The notes under the pieces were generated by a model, which was not told the DNA's origin, did no database searches, and saw only the letters and a program-made list of their open reading frames with translations. Both the position numbers and the translations under genes were made by a program. From Ktedonobacter racemifer DSM 44963 (GTDB lineage Bacteria > Chloroflexota > Ktedonobacteria > Ktedonobacterales > Ktedonobacteraceae), in assembly GCF_000178855.1 (NCBI RefSeq), contig NZ_ADVG01000003.1, positions 2,591,341 through 2,655,340 of the forward strand: DNA of 64,000 nt. Reading direction: 5' to 3'. This document shows positions 17,124 through 24,354 of the stretch, in pieces. Each line of letters starts with the position of its first letter. Position 1 is the first letter of the stretch.

Positions 17124-17983
17124 AGACATCAGAAGTTCCGCGTGCGGTGGCGGCGGGTATGTCCACGGCATCAGCGCTTGGCCTGAGGGTCGATGACGCA
17201 GTTGTTGTTCACGACTCGAATCGCATCGCTGTGCGCCTACTGCCTTGTGACGTTCTTGCTCGGGTAGCCTATGTAGCGCATCAGGCGGGCGCCAAGTTCG
17301 AGGTTGAGGTCGCTCGGCGGCTCGCCCAAACCGATAGTCCGGTGGCTGAGCCTGAGCCTCGCGTGGAGCCGCGCGTCTACGTGCGTGGCGACTTCGCGGT
17401 CACGCTGTGGAAATACTACGAGCCTGTGCCGTCTCGTGACATCGCACCATCCGAGTATGCGCAGGTTCTGGAGCGGCTGCATGCCGGCATGCGGCAGATC
17501 GATGTGACTGCGCCGCACTTCACGGATCGAATCGCCCAGGCGCAGTCGCTGGTTGGCAACCGCGCCCACACTCCGGAGCTTCCTGACACAGAGCGGGAGC
17601 TTCTCAGCAAGACTTTGCGAAACCTGAGGCGCGCCGTCGAAGGGCGTGGCGCCGGTGAGCAGTTGCTGCACGGCGAGCCGCATCCGGGCAACTTGCTCAG
17701 GACGAAGAGAGGGCTGCTCTTTGTAGACCTCGAGACATGCTGCCGCGGACCTGTCGAGTTCGACATCGCGCATGCGCCCCAAGAAGTCAGTGAGTACTAC
17801 CCGGCAGCCAATCAAGACCTGCTTCGCGATTGTCGGATCCTCGTGCTCGCGATGATCGCAACGTGGCGCTGGGATCGAGACGACCAACTCCCGAACGGGC
17901 GCCAACTGGGCGCAGAGTGGCTCAGCCAGATCCGAGCAGCGCTCGATCGCCACGACGCGGGCGGCTCGGACGGCGCCCAATAA
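17120..17983 (+). CDS. Aminoglycoside/choline phosphotransferase-family (APH) protein
   Basis: 287 residues. The kinase core is visible: HGEPHPGNLL is the Brenner-type catalytic loop (H-G-D-x-x-x-x-N, here with Glu in place of Asp), and FVDLETCCRGPVEFDIA corresponds to the metal-binding D-x-E/D segment. The N-terminal lobe holds VRLLPCDVLARVAY in place of the ATP lysine strand. Such enzymes phosphorylate aminoglycosides, macrolides, choline or homoserine; the substrate here is unknown. The gene and the 300 bases after it are clearly richer in G+C than their neighbours and it abuts a truncated MFS gene, so recent acquisition from a high-GC donor such as an actinobacterium is likely. ATG 17120 follows GGAGGGCAACG. 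Confidence 0.85.
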   Translation: MKTSEVPRAVAAGMSTASALGLRVDDAVVVHDSNRIAVRLLPCDVLARVAYVAHQAGAKFEVEVARRLAQTDSPVAEPEPRVEPRVYVRGDFAVTLWKYYEPVPSRDIAPSEYAQVLERLHAGMRQIDVTAPHFTDRIAQAQSLVGNRAHTPELPDTERELLSKTLRNLRRAVEGRGAGEQLLHGEPHPGNLLRTKRGLLFVDLETCCRGPVEFDIAHAPQEVSEYYPAANQDLLRDCRILVLAMIATWRWDRDDQLPNGRQLGAEWLSQIRAALDRHDAGGSDGAQ

Positions 17984-18291
17984 CCCCACCGCTGGAGAAA
18001 TGCGAATGGGCAATCCCCCCAGTGGCGCCTGAAACCACAGCGCTGGGGCACCCCCGGTTCGGTGCAGGCCCAGGACTCCCGGACGTGCGACGAGCCCATC
18101 CCTTCCACACAGTCCGCGCCTGCGCCGCCAACTCCCTCCACCGAGAAAGGCTCCTTCCGCTCAGACCCCCGGGCTCCCCGAGCCCGGCCCGCACCAGTTC
18201 CCACCTCGATCTTGGACGTTCGTCATCATCTCGAGCAGCTGCTGATCGCTCCATCGCGCACTCCCTACCCCCGCAAAGAAGCTGGCAAGTA
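17984..18291. other. GC-rich tail of the acquired segment, no gene recognised
   Basis: Pro/Arg-rich open frames exist in several phases on both strands, as expected by chance in GC-rich DNA. None has a ribosome site or domain. The segment ends at the arm of the 80-bp palindrome, which may mark the edge of the transfer. Confidence 0.5.
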
Positions 18292-18371
18292 AAGGCCCTC
18301 GAGTATGAATGGACCGGATTACAACGCTAAGCGCTTAGCGTTGTAATCCGGTCCATTCATACTCGAGGGCC
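18292..18371. repeat. 80-bp perfect palindrome without spacer
   Basis: Bases 18292-18331 are the exact reverse complement of 18332-18371, centred on AACGCTAAGC|GCTTAGCGTT. Symmetry breaks immediately outside (A at both 18291 and 18372). There is no loop, so it could extrude a 40-bp cruciform or form a long RNA hairpin. The inner end ACGCTAAG is shared with the palindrome at 46542-46630, and the segment AATCCGGTCCATTC recurs at 19606. Confidence 0.95.
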
Positions 18372-18420
18372 TATTTACACTCTTTTTGCTGATACCCTAG
18401 ATGTGAAGCGGTTTGCCCAA

Positions 18421-18515
18421 GTAGTTTTGTGCCAGTGCTCATATGGGAGGGCAAGTGCTAACGTCGGAGGGCAAAACCTGCTCACTTCGGATGTCATTTA
18501 CCATCTTGCGCATCT
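18421..18515 (-). mobile_element. Remnant of an IS21-like element end
   Basis: Read on the minus strand: ATGGTAAATGACATCCGAAG, then GAGCAGGTTTTGCCCT, GTTAGCACTTGCCCTC and ATGAGCACTGGC. The pattern GGTAAATGAC followed by repeated GAGCAC-x-TTGCCC units is found again at 46163 and 58925. IS21-family ends carry such multiple repeats with a TGTAAATGAC-like tip (inference). No transposase gene istA/istB is present. Confidence 0.55.
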
Positions 18516-18862
18516 AGACGTAGAATCAAGGAGCGAGCCTTTTCGTTTCTTGCGCGCCGAGACGGAGATACGCACAAGAATGCGCGTTTGCGAATGATAC
18601 CAAATCCGGTTAAACCCTGATCATTAAACACCTCAAACACTCTGCTCTTTTTATCATAAAAGAAAGATCAGGACTCCTGAGAAAAAGCTCAACTGTCTAT
18701 GTCAAAATCGTTCGTTTGATGAGAAATGGCCTACCAATGCGAAACACCAGATTGCATGGAGCCTCAGAGCGGCCTTCCTGATGCGCCGTCAAGCTCAAGA
18801 GTTGGCTTGCATCAGGCTATGGATTACCCATGATCGTAGGTGTCCCAGCCGCCTGAGCACTC

Positions 18863-19354
18863 TTATCGTAAGCTTCCGTCCCGAAAATTTCGTCGGCCAT
18901 CAGATGAATCCGTCAACAGGCGTACCCAGCAGCCATAGCCGACGAAAGCCAGGAGAAGCCCCGTCACCACTGGGATCGCCGTCGGCGCAAAGCCATAGAA
19001 GAATGGTATGAAGATCATCGCGCCAATCATTTCAATGAGCAGTCCAATGGCGGCTAGTGGTGTCAGAATGGGGAGGATGCGCAGGGACATAGGCAAGATT
19101 AGGCCAAGTCCCCCGAGCATCTCAGTGATGCCGGTGAAGGAGACCAACGGCTTTGGCAGTGGGGCGAGGAGCCATGCTAGCAGTGCTGCCCCTGGCAAAG
19201 AGTCCGGCGGGACCAGTTTGAGGAGGCCGCCGTACAGAAAGAAGAGGGCAAGCACTCCCTGCATCACCCGCAGGGTGGAGATCATGGCTGGCTTTTCCCA
19301 CAGCGCGGAACTGCCCTTCCCGCTCGTCTGTTGATAGCTCGATGCATGTTTCAT
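18863..19354 (-). CDS. DoxX-family membrane protein
   Basis: 163 residues from the ATG at 19354, preferred over the one 30 bases upstream because GGAAAGGAAAAG precedes it. Four hydrophobic segments: STLRVMQGVLALFFLYGGLL, LAPLPKPLVSFTGITEMLGG (with the family G-x-x-E), LRILPILTPLAAIGLLIEMI and a last one ending GYGCWVRLL. DoxX proteins are small four-helix membrane proteins, some linked to thiosulfate oxidation or redox homeostasis; the exact role here is unknown. The last about 15 residues (SSDGRRNFRDGSLR) may be a read-through tail. No operon partner is adjacent. Confidence 0.88.
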   Translation of the reverse strand: MKHASSYQQTSGKGSSALWEKPAMISTLRVMQGVLALFFLYGGLLKLVPPDSLPGAALLAWLLAPLPKPLVSFTGITEMLGGLGLILPMSLRILPILTPLAAIGLLIEMIGAMIFIPFFYGFAPTAIPVVTGLLLAFVGYGCWVRLLTDSSDGRRNFRDGSLR

Positions 19355-19684
19355 GGCTCTTTTCCTTTCCACTATATGGTGCAAAAATGGTACAATTATT
19401 TGGCTTATAACAGGGAGTCACCTGTCCTCATCCAGTATGTCTCCATTCGCCTTTAGCAGCCAAAGACAACCGAAGCAAGGAAATCTGATTGCGTCAGAGA
19501 ATTGTGCCATGCAGCAGAATTTGCCATCATTTCTTTGCCAAATGGATGGTTGTCTAGCGAAGTGGCGTCTCATCCTGGCAAAGCCCATTTCATCGTGCGT
19601 GATGGAATCCGGTCCATTCCTACGAGAAGCGGCCAAAAATACTTCTGAGCCTGGCCTCAGCCAACCGACCTGGCATTATATGGC
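19355..19684. other. Intergenic stretch without gene
   Basis: It contains a copy of AATCCGGTCCATTC at 19606-19619, identical to 18344-18357 in the right arm of the 80-bp palindrome. Open frames here lack ribosome sites and motifs. Confidence 0.5.
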
Positions 19685-20053
19685 TCAGGTTGCTCGCTCC
19701 TCTGGCAGGCTGTCTCCGGGGAAACCTCGACACGGATGAATTTCATAGACAAAAATGCCAGCATTGACACCAGGATGCTCGTCCATGATGGTTTTGACTT
19801 CTTCGACAGAAGCGTTAAAGATACCGATACCTTCTAGTTCACTGCCATCGCTCACCGGGCACACAATTGAGAGGAGCCCTTGAACACGCAGAGCATGAAT
19901 TTCGCGTGCGTGTTCCCAGAGGATTTTTTCGGCACCATCCTGGTGGCGAGCTTCCCCAGCCTTGAGAATCATCAGGCTATAAGGCTTGGCGCGAGCGTGC
20001 ATCTGCACTATATATTCATCGGTAATGATGGGTGTGGAATGATCTTCCAACAT
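19685..20053 (-). CDS. YciI-like (YCII-related domain) protein
   Basis: 122 residues from the ATG at 20053, chosen because GGAGGAAA precedes it; an upstream in-frame ATG at 20086 lacks a good site. It has the alpha/beta ferredoxin-like pattern of the YCII domain: YIVQMHARAKPYSLMILKAG, a His in EHAREIHALRVQGLLSIVCP, GIGIFNASVEEVKTIMDEHP, and the ending VNAGIFVYEIHP. Family members are small cytoplasmic proteins, some with enzyme activity on chlorinated or keto compounds, many of unknown role. It probably shares a promoter with the methyltransferase gene upstream (41 bases between the stop and this start). Confidence 0.8.
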   Translation of the reverse strand: MLEDHSTPIITDEYIVQMHARAKPYSLMILKAGEARHQDGAEKILWEHAREIHALRVQGLLSIVCPVSDGSELEGIGIFNASVEEVKTIMDEHPGVNAGIFVYEIHPCRGFPGDSLPEERAT

Positions 20054-20094
20054 AGCTGTTTCCTCCTTCTGGTTAGGTCTCTTCATATCACCTG

Positions 20095-20865
20095 TTACTT
20101 GCGTTCATAGGCAAGTTGACGCATGCCCCATACGATCTCGCCTTCACCAATGGCATCGTTCGCCAGTGCGTGTAAATCCTGTTCTATTTGATCGATACTA
20201 CCCCCATACTGTTGCTGGATGAAAGGATGGTGCTTCCACGATGGAAGATTCATAGAAAACATGGTTGCTGCCTGCGCTGTGGAAACAGGCACATGATAGA
20301 CGTGACTCAGGCGGCGTTCGAGTCCATCATTTACCTGGTGTTGCTGAAGCCTCGGACCGATGTAGAGTTCGTTTGCTTGCTGTCTGAGCAGGGCAGCCTG
20401 GATCTCCAGATAGTGGCGCAAGAGCGGGTGTTCTGTCCGAATCCACTCGACTTCTTCCACCAGTAATAATCCCTGTGGCCGCAGTTGCGTCCCCCAGCGC
20501 TCAAGCACAGATAGCGGCTCCTGGAGGTGGGTCAGGAGCAGACGGCAGAAGATGAGATCGCATGGTCCAGTGGGAAAGGGAGTCTGGGTCACGTCATGAT
20601 GAACAAACGAGAGATGCGCAGGTGCAATCATCCTTGCCAGGGAAAGAAAGTGCTCGGAACTATCGAGCCCAATGGCCTGGCTACACTGCGTGACCTCTGC
20701 CAGAAGGCGCGTGGTATGCCCCGGTCCACATCCCAGATCGATAACCATCTCTGGTGCTGTGTCAACCACGGTTTGCAGGAAGGGACGGCTTGAGAAGGCA
20801 AACACATCGGCAAGGAGACGTAATCTGTGGGCCGCTTTCTCTGTATCTTTAAAAAGGTAGGACAT
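20095..20865 (-). CDS. Class I SAM-dependent methyltransferase
   Basis: 256 residues from the ATG at 20865, preceded by AAGGAGGAATTTC; the frame opens 21 codons earlier without a site. Motif I is VIDLGCGPGHTTRLL, motif II AIGLDSSEHFLSLA, motif III FVHHDVTQTPFP and the post-motif DLIFCRLLLTHLQEP. It is therefore a Rossmann-type methyltransferase of the UbiE/Methyltransf_25 group acting on a small molecule. The target is unknown. It is followed on the same strand by the YciI-like gene. Confidence 0.92.
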   Translation of the reverse strand: MSYLFKDTEKAAHRLRLLADVFAFSSRPFLQTVVDTAPEMVIDLGCGPGHTTRLLAEVTQCSQAIGLDSSEHFLSLARMIAPAHLSFVHHDVTQTPFPTGPCDLIFCRLLLTHLQEPLSVLERWGTQLRPQGLLLVEEVEWIRTEHPLLRHYLEIQAALLRQQANELYIGPRLQQHQVNDGLERRLSHVYHVPVSTAQAATMFSMNLPSWKHHPFIQQQYGGSIDQIEQDLHALANDAIGEGEIVWGMRQLAYERK

Positions 20866-21191
20866 GAAATTCCTCCTTGAGGAACAGAAACATGTGGTAT
20901 CTCCTTTGAATATTTGGACTGACTCCAACTGGGATTGTGGGATTCGCCAACGTGCTCAGAATTGATGGAGATCTCTCATAAGCCTGCAGAGATGCTTCGT
21001 AAGCCAACTGATGCTCTTAAATATTGCTTGTATCCCATCCGTTCAGTTCTAAAAGGTGGCCCTGTGCTCGATCATGGCTGGAAAAAGGACCATACGACGA
21101 AAGAGTCCTCCTTGTCTCAGAGTCTGGTAAAAATTGAGGCTCCTAGAGCAGAATCAACCAGCATATGGCAGGCGCTGCCTGGGTCGAGTGG
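20866..21191. other. Intergenic stretch between two minus-strand units
   Basis: It holds the promoter side of the methyltransferase gene and the 3' side of the PPOX gene. No other gene or repeat was found. Confidence 0.5.
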
Positions 21192-21578
21192 TCAATTGGG
21201 CGTCAGCTCGATATGCACGGTCCGATAGCCTCTCAGCCGGTGGACAAGCGGAATAAGGAAACCATGCAGCACAGGATACTTGCGGGCAAGGGCGTGAGCA
21301 GCATGGAGCGCCTCACTCCCATCCAGCACCCGAGCGTGGGCATGGCTCGCAGGACCGGTGGGCTGACCGCGCCAGGTCGCCGGGGCGATCTCGACCACGG
21401 GGTTGTTGCGGATGCGCCTGAACTTCCATGTTTTGTCCCACGTACGGACGAAGGCGTGCTCCCCGTTGACGACGATATGCACCGGCGTACCCACCGAGGT
21501 GCCGTTGCGGCGATAGCTCGTGAGCAGGATTGTCTTCGGACGAACGAAGCGTTCGAGAGCCTGTGTTGGGTTCGTCAT
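21192..21578 (-). CDS. PPOX-class (split beta-barrel) F420- or flavin-dependent reductase
   Basis: 128 residues. TILLTSYRRNGTSVGTPVHI, ALVRTWDKTWKFRRIRNNP-like FVRTWDKTWKFRRIRNN and VVEIAPATWRGQPTGP fit the short pyridoxamine-oxidase-like family in which the K-x-x-R-x-R-x-x-P motif binds the phosphate of F420 or FMN. The ATG overlaps the stop of the YciI gene (ATGA at 21575-21578), so both are co-translated. It is the third gene of the TetR-controlled operon. F420 use is plausible for Chloroflexota but not proven by sequence. Confidence 0.88.
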   Translation of the reverse strand: MTNPTQALERFVRPKTILLTSYRRNGTSVGTPVHIVVNGEHAFVRTWDKTWKFRRIRNNPVVEIAPATWRGQPTGPASHAHARVLDGSEALHAAHALARKYPVLHGFLIPLVHRLRGYRTVHIELTPN

Positions 21579-21913
21579 TGCAAGACCTCCCTCTCGCCCG
21601 ATGGGCTCTTTCCTGATGGAGCACTTTGCGCTTGATACTGATTAAAGTAGGCATGCCAGAGATGCAGGTGCGGTTCAAAAACCCGCTCCAACACCGCGGG
21701 ATCGTGTACGACGATCTCCCGCGCCTGCGCTTCGCTCGCGACATCGAGAATGCCCAGACCACCCTGATTGTCCAGAAAAGGACCGCCCAAAAGCAGCTTC
21801 CTGGCCATAAAAAACTGTTTCATATACCTGCCATGTTCACGATAAAAGGGTTGCTCAGACACCGTCTTCCCAGTCTGCCAGGCCGGGCCATGAGTATAGA
21901 TCACGACAAACAT
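21575..21913 (-). CDS. YciI-family protein
   Basis: 112 residues from the ATG at 21913 (AAAGGAGAGTCAGCA before it). Family pattern: FVVIYTHGPAW, the His in EQPFYREHGRYMKQFF, LLLGGPFLDNQGGLGILDVA and VVHDPAVLERVFEPHLHLWH. It overlaps the 3' end of the tetR gene by 13 bases and the PPOX gene by 4. Together with PPOX it is probably a detoxification or redox pair induced when TetR releases the operator at 22491. Confidence 0.88.
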   Translation of the reverse strand: MFVVIYTHGPAWQTGKTVSEQPFYREHGRYMKQFFMARKLLLGGPFLDNQGGLGILDVASEAQAREIVVHDPAVLERVFEPHLHLWHAYFNQYQAQSAPSGKSPSGEREVLQ

Positions 21914-22452
21914 TGCTGACTCTCCTTTGCAAACCACTGTTGGACAAGCTGATATAAAGCGCCCAGATCCTCGCCCTCAATGGGGGGAATGATATGCTGG
22001 CTGCCCACGTAGAGACTGTAGAGGACTCTGGCAAGAGACTTTGCGTACAGATGATCGGCCCTGGTGGCAAAGACCACCGCTTCCAGATACGCCAACCGCT
22101 GCTGATCGATGCGCTGTTGGTGAACGCGCACCTGTTCATCTTGTAAGGCCCAGGCGCGCAGAGCCACATCGAGCCGAGGAGGATGTAAGCTCGCTCGTAT
22201 CACCCGTGCCAGCTTTTCTGGTGGTGAATCCTCCTGTTCTGCCCATTGGATAATACGAAGTGTTCCCTCTTCTTCCCAAAACTCCAGCAACCGCTGCTTA
22301 AAGTCCTGGGAATTGGCGAAGTGGTGGTAAAAGGACCCTTTGGTCACCCCAAGTCGACTGGTCAAGGACTCAATGGTGAGCGCTTCGGCTCCTGCCTCTT
22401 CAAGCAGGGCGAGTCCTTCCTCGAGCCATCTGCGTCTGCTGAGTTGCGCCAT
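21901..22452 (-). CDS. TetR-family transcriptional regulator
   Basis: 183 residues from the ATG at 22452, preceded by GGGAGGAATCGGTC; the frame opens 17 codons earlier inside the operator. The helix-turn-helix is ALTIESLTSRLGVTKGSFYH followed by HFANSQDFKQRLLEFW, with the family Y-H-H-F end. The C-terminal ligand domain includes LDVALRAWALQDEQVRVHQQ and HLYAKSLARVLYSLYVG, as in TetR members with a TetR_C_33-like domain. It heads the three-gene operon and probably represses it through the palindrome just upstream. Confidence 0.93.
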   Translation of the reverse strand: MAQLSRRRWLEEGLALLEEAGAEALTIESLTSRLGVTKGSFYHHFANSQDFKQRLLEFWEEEGTLRIIQWAEQEDSPPEKLARVIRASLHPPRLDVALRAWALQDEQVRVHQQRIDQQRLAYLEAVVFATRADHLYAKSLARVLYSLYVGSQHIIPPIEGEDLGALYQLVQQWFAKESQQCLS

Positions 22453-22490
22453 GACCGATTCCTCCCTTTGCTCAACACGTTTCTCTTCCT

Positions 22491-22516
22491 CATACCATAC
22501 CATATGGTATGGTATG
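22491..22516. promoter_or_regulatory. 26-bp perfect palindromic operator for the TetR operon
   Basis: Two tandem CATAC units (CATACCATAC) run into the centre CATATG and continue as GTATGGTATG. Every base from 22491 to 22516 is symmetrical. It lies 39 bases upstream of the tetR start, the usual place of an autorepression site. The repeated CATAC unit would allow two dimers on the same site. Confidence 0.88.
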
Positions 22517-22687
22517 TTTGCAAGGGATGAACGCTCTTTCCCTCCCTGCTTCGTTGGTCTCCATGGATTCTCCGTCGCTTGCTTACAGCTTTCTTCCCTG
22601 GATCAGTTTGTTGTACCATCCATGGGGGATGGAGGATCACCGATAATGTCTTTGGACTGGACCCGAGAAACCACTCCAGTAGAGAGA

Positions 22688-23041
22688 TCACTCAAGGAGA
22701 CCCTGAGCACACAAAAGCTCAAACTCGTCAGGGGGCCGATATCCCAGGCTGGAATGAAGCTGCCGCTGGTTGTAGACCACCTGCAAGAAGTCCCCGATAT
22801 TGTCTGAGGCTTCTTCCAGGGTTTGGTAATCATTCACGTAGACTTCCTCAGTTTTAAGGGTCTTCATGAAGCTCTCGGCCTGAGCATTCTGATACGGATT
22901 CCCCGTGGCAGCCATGCTCACGCAGGCTCCGACCTCGAAGAGACGATGCACATAGGCTGTGTTGGCATACTGCACCCCCTGGTCGCAATGATGGATCAGT
23001 CCGGGGCGCACCTCGCGAGATTGGAGAGCCATCTCTAAGGG
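22688..23041 (-). pseudogene. IS3-family orfB C-terminal fragment
   Basis: The frame reads EMALQSREVRPGLIHHCDQG, VQYANTAYVHRLFEVGACVS, MAATGNPYQNAQAESFMKTL and ends RQLHSSLGYRPPDEFE. It carries the second Asp and the Glu of the IS3 integrase core and the N-Q-R-H-S-S-L-G-Y signature. The first Asp and the entire N-terminal half are missing before 23041. This copy is of a different IS3 group (IS2/IS150-like wording) from the one at 23.9-26.5 kb. Confidence 0.85.
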
Positions 23042-23258
23042 AAACCACAAAAATAACTTGACCTTAGAAAAGAGATATGGCATATTCTGTGGAGATTCAA
23101 CTTGAGAGCGAAGAGATGGTTCAAAGGAGCAAGGATAGTAGGTGTGGACACCTGACTTTTAACACAAGAATTGCGTATGCCGTCAACTGAAACCATTGGA
23201 GCTTTTGTGAAACATCTTTGCCATAGGCGCGAGAAGATATGCTGGAAAGGAAGGCAGG

Positions 23259-23762
23259 ATGGGTGTATTAACAGACTTTTTTATCGCAACCCCTGAAGAC
23301 GTGAATGATTTGCGTCGAGGGCAACTCCTACGAGACCTGTTTCCTACGCTCGAAATGAACAATGTGGATTCATTCAAGGTTGAGATACTAGCCCAGCTTG
23401 TTGTTGGAAACTCCCAGGAACTCAAGCTGAAAGAGATACGACCTCATTTTCTTGTGTTAGTGAAAGGAGCATTAGAAGAAGAGTTCCGTTTTCCTGATGA
23501 GTTCAATGAGGGAGATCTTATGGACTTCGATTTATGGATTGAACGCTTCGATCCGGTTTTCGTAGAAGGTTTAGCCACCTTTCCCGCTGAACAAGTGCTC
23601 CCTGTGGCAACGCAGTGGGCAAGACAATGGGCAGCGTTTGATGGGCGACCAGTGGGCAAGGATGACACAGAGAGCCTTTCAGCGTTGATACAGCAGCTTT
23701 GTCAATTAGCCACGAGTGCACGTGCTGAGGGGAAACAACTGTATCTCCAGACCTGTCTGTGA
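23259..23762 (+). CDS. Uncharacterised conserved-looking protein
   Basis: 167 residues, not assigned to a family. It begins MGVLTDFFIATPEDVNDLRR, is acidic, mostly alpha-helical by pattern, and has a central FDLWIERFDPVFVEGLATFP and a terminal helix QLCQLATSARAEGKQLYLQT. The opening resembles small actinobacterial and chloroflexal cytosolic proteins that begin MGVLTDYF (memory only). ATG follows GGAAAGGAAGGCAGG. No membrane segment or cofactor motif. It stands alone between two IS3 remnants. Confidence 0.65.
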   Translation: MGVLTDFFIATPEDVNDLRRGQLLRDLFPTLEMNNVDSFKVEILAQLVVGNSQELKLKEIRPHFLVLVKGALEEEFRFPDEFNEGDLMDFDLWIERFDPVFVEGLATFPAEQVLPVATQWARQWAAFDGRPVGKDDTESLSALIQQLCQLATSARAEGKQLYLQTCL

Positions 23763-23927
23763 CCACATGATGCACGTTGATCGAAAAACGAGATGAGCTT
23801 GCCCCGTTTTCGTAGAGTCTCTAGAGGTTTGAGGTGAGGAGAGTGAAAAATGTTTTGACGCAACGTGACGTTAACGTTTTTATTATAGTATAAAAATTGT
23901 ACTACGTCAAACGTTACGTTATGTTTT

Positions 23928-24354
23928 TTAATTCCCCGTCCGCTCATAATTCAGTGGACTTACGTATCCGAGTGTAGAATGCCGACGAACACGATTATAA
24001 TAGACTTCCATGTAGGTAAAGAGTGCTAATCGCGCTTCATCATGTGATGAATAAATGCGTTCCCCTACACATTCATCTTTTAAGGTTCCAAAGAAACTCT
24101 CCATCGCGGCATTGTCCCAACAATTTCCTTTACGTGACATACTTGACTGTATTCCAGCTTGTTCTAAACACGCCTGATACGCTCTTGAAGTGTACTGACT
24201 TCCTCTATCACTGTGATGCAGCAACCCCGCTTTAGGGCGACGGCGGGCAAGGGCAAGGTTAGCGTGCCTGTTCTATTAATCTCTCATCGCAATTGCTCGA
24301 CATCGACCATCCCACAACCATTCGTGAATACAGATCTAAAATGACCGCGAGATA
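23928..24354 (-). pseudogene. IS3-family orfB, 3' part separated by the ISAs1 insertion and frameshifted
   Basis: From the target duplication downward the frame reads LYLAVILDLYSRMVVGWSMS, then SNCDERLIEQA and a frame change near 24268. It resumes LALARRRPKAGLLHHSDRGS, QYTSRAYQACLEQAGIQSSM and ends RRHSTLGYVSPLNYERTGN. It joins exactly to the 5' part at 25654-26095 when ISAs1 and one copy of the 10-bp duplication are removed. The frameshift is independent damage. Confidence 0.9.
24345..24354 (+). repeat. 10-bp target duplication of the ISAs1 element, left copy
   Basis: CCGCGAGATA directly before the inverted repeat at 24355; the second copy is at 25654-25663. Both lie in the IS3 orfB sequence. 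Confidence 0.92.

Noticed and set aside
17237..18013. 258-codon frame antisense to the phosphotransferase
   Set aside because: Expected in GC-rich DNA; APH motifs are on the plus strand.
18292..18371. Integron attC site or phage attachment site explanation for the palindrome
   Set aside because: The core triplets and asymmetry of attC (GTTRRRY with unpaired bases) are not there, and no integrase lies next to it.
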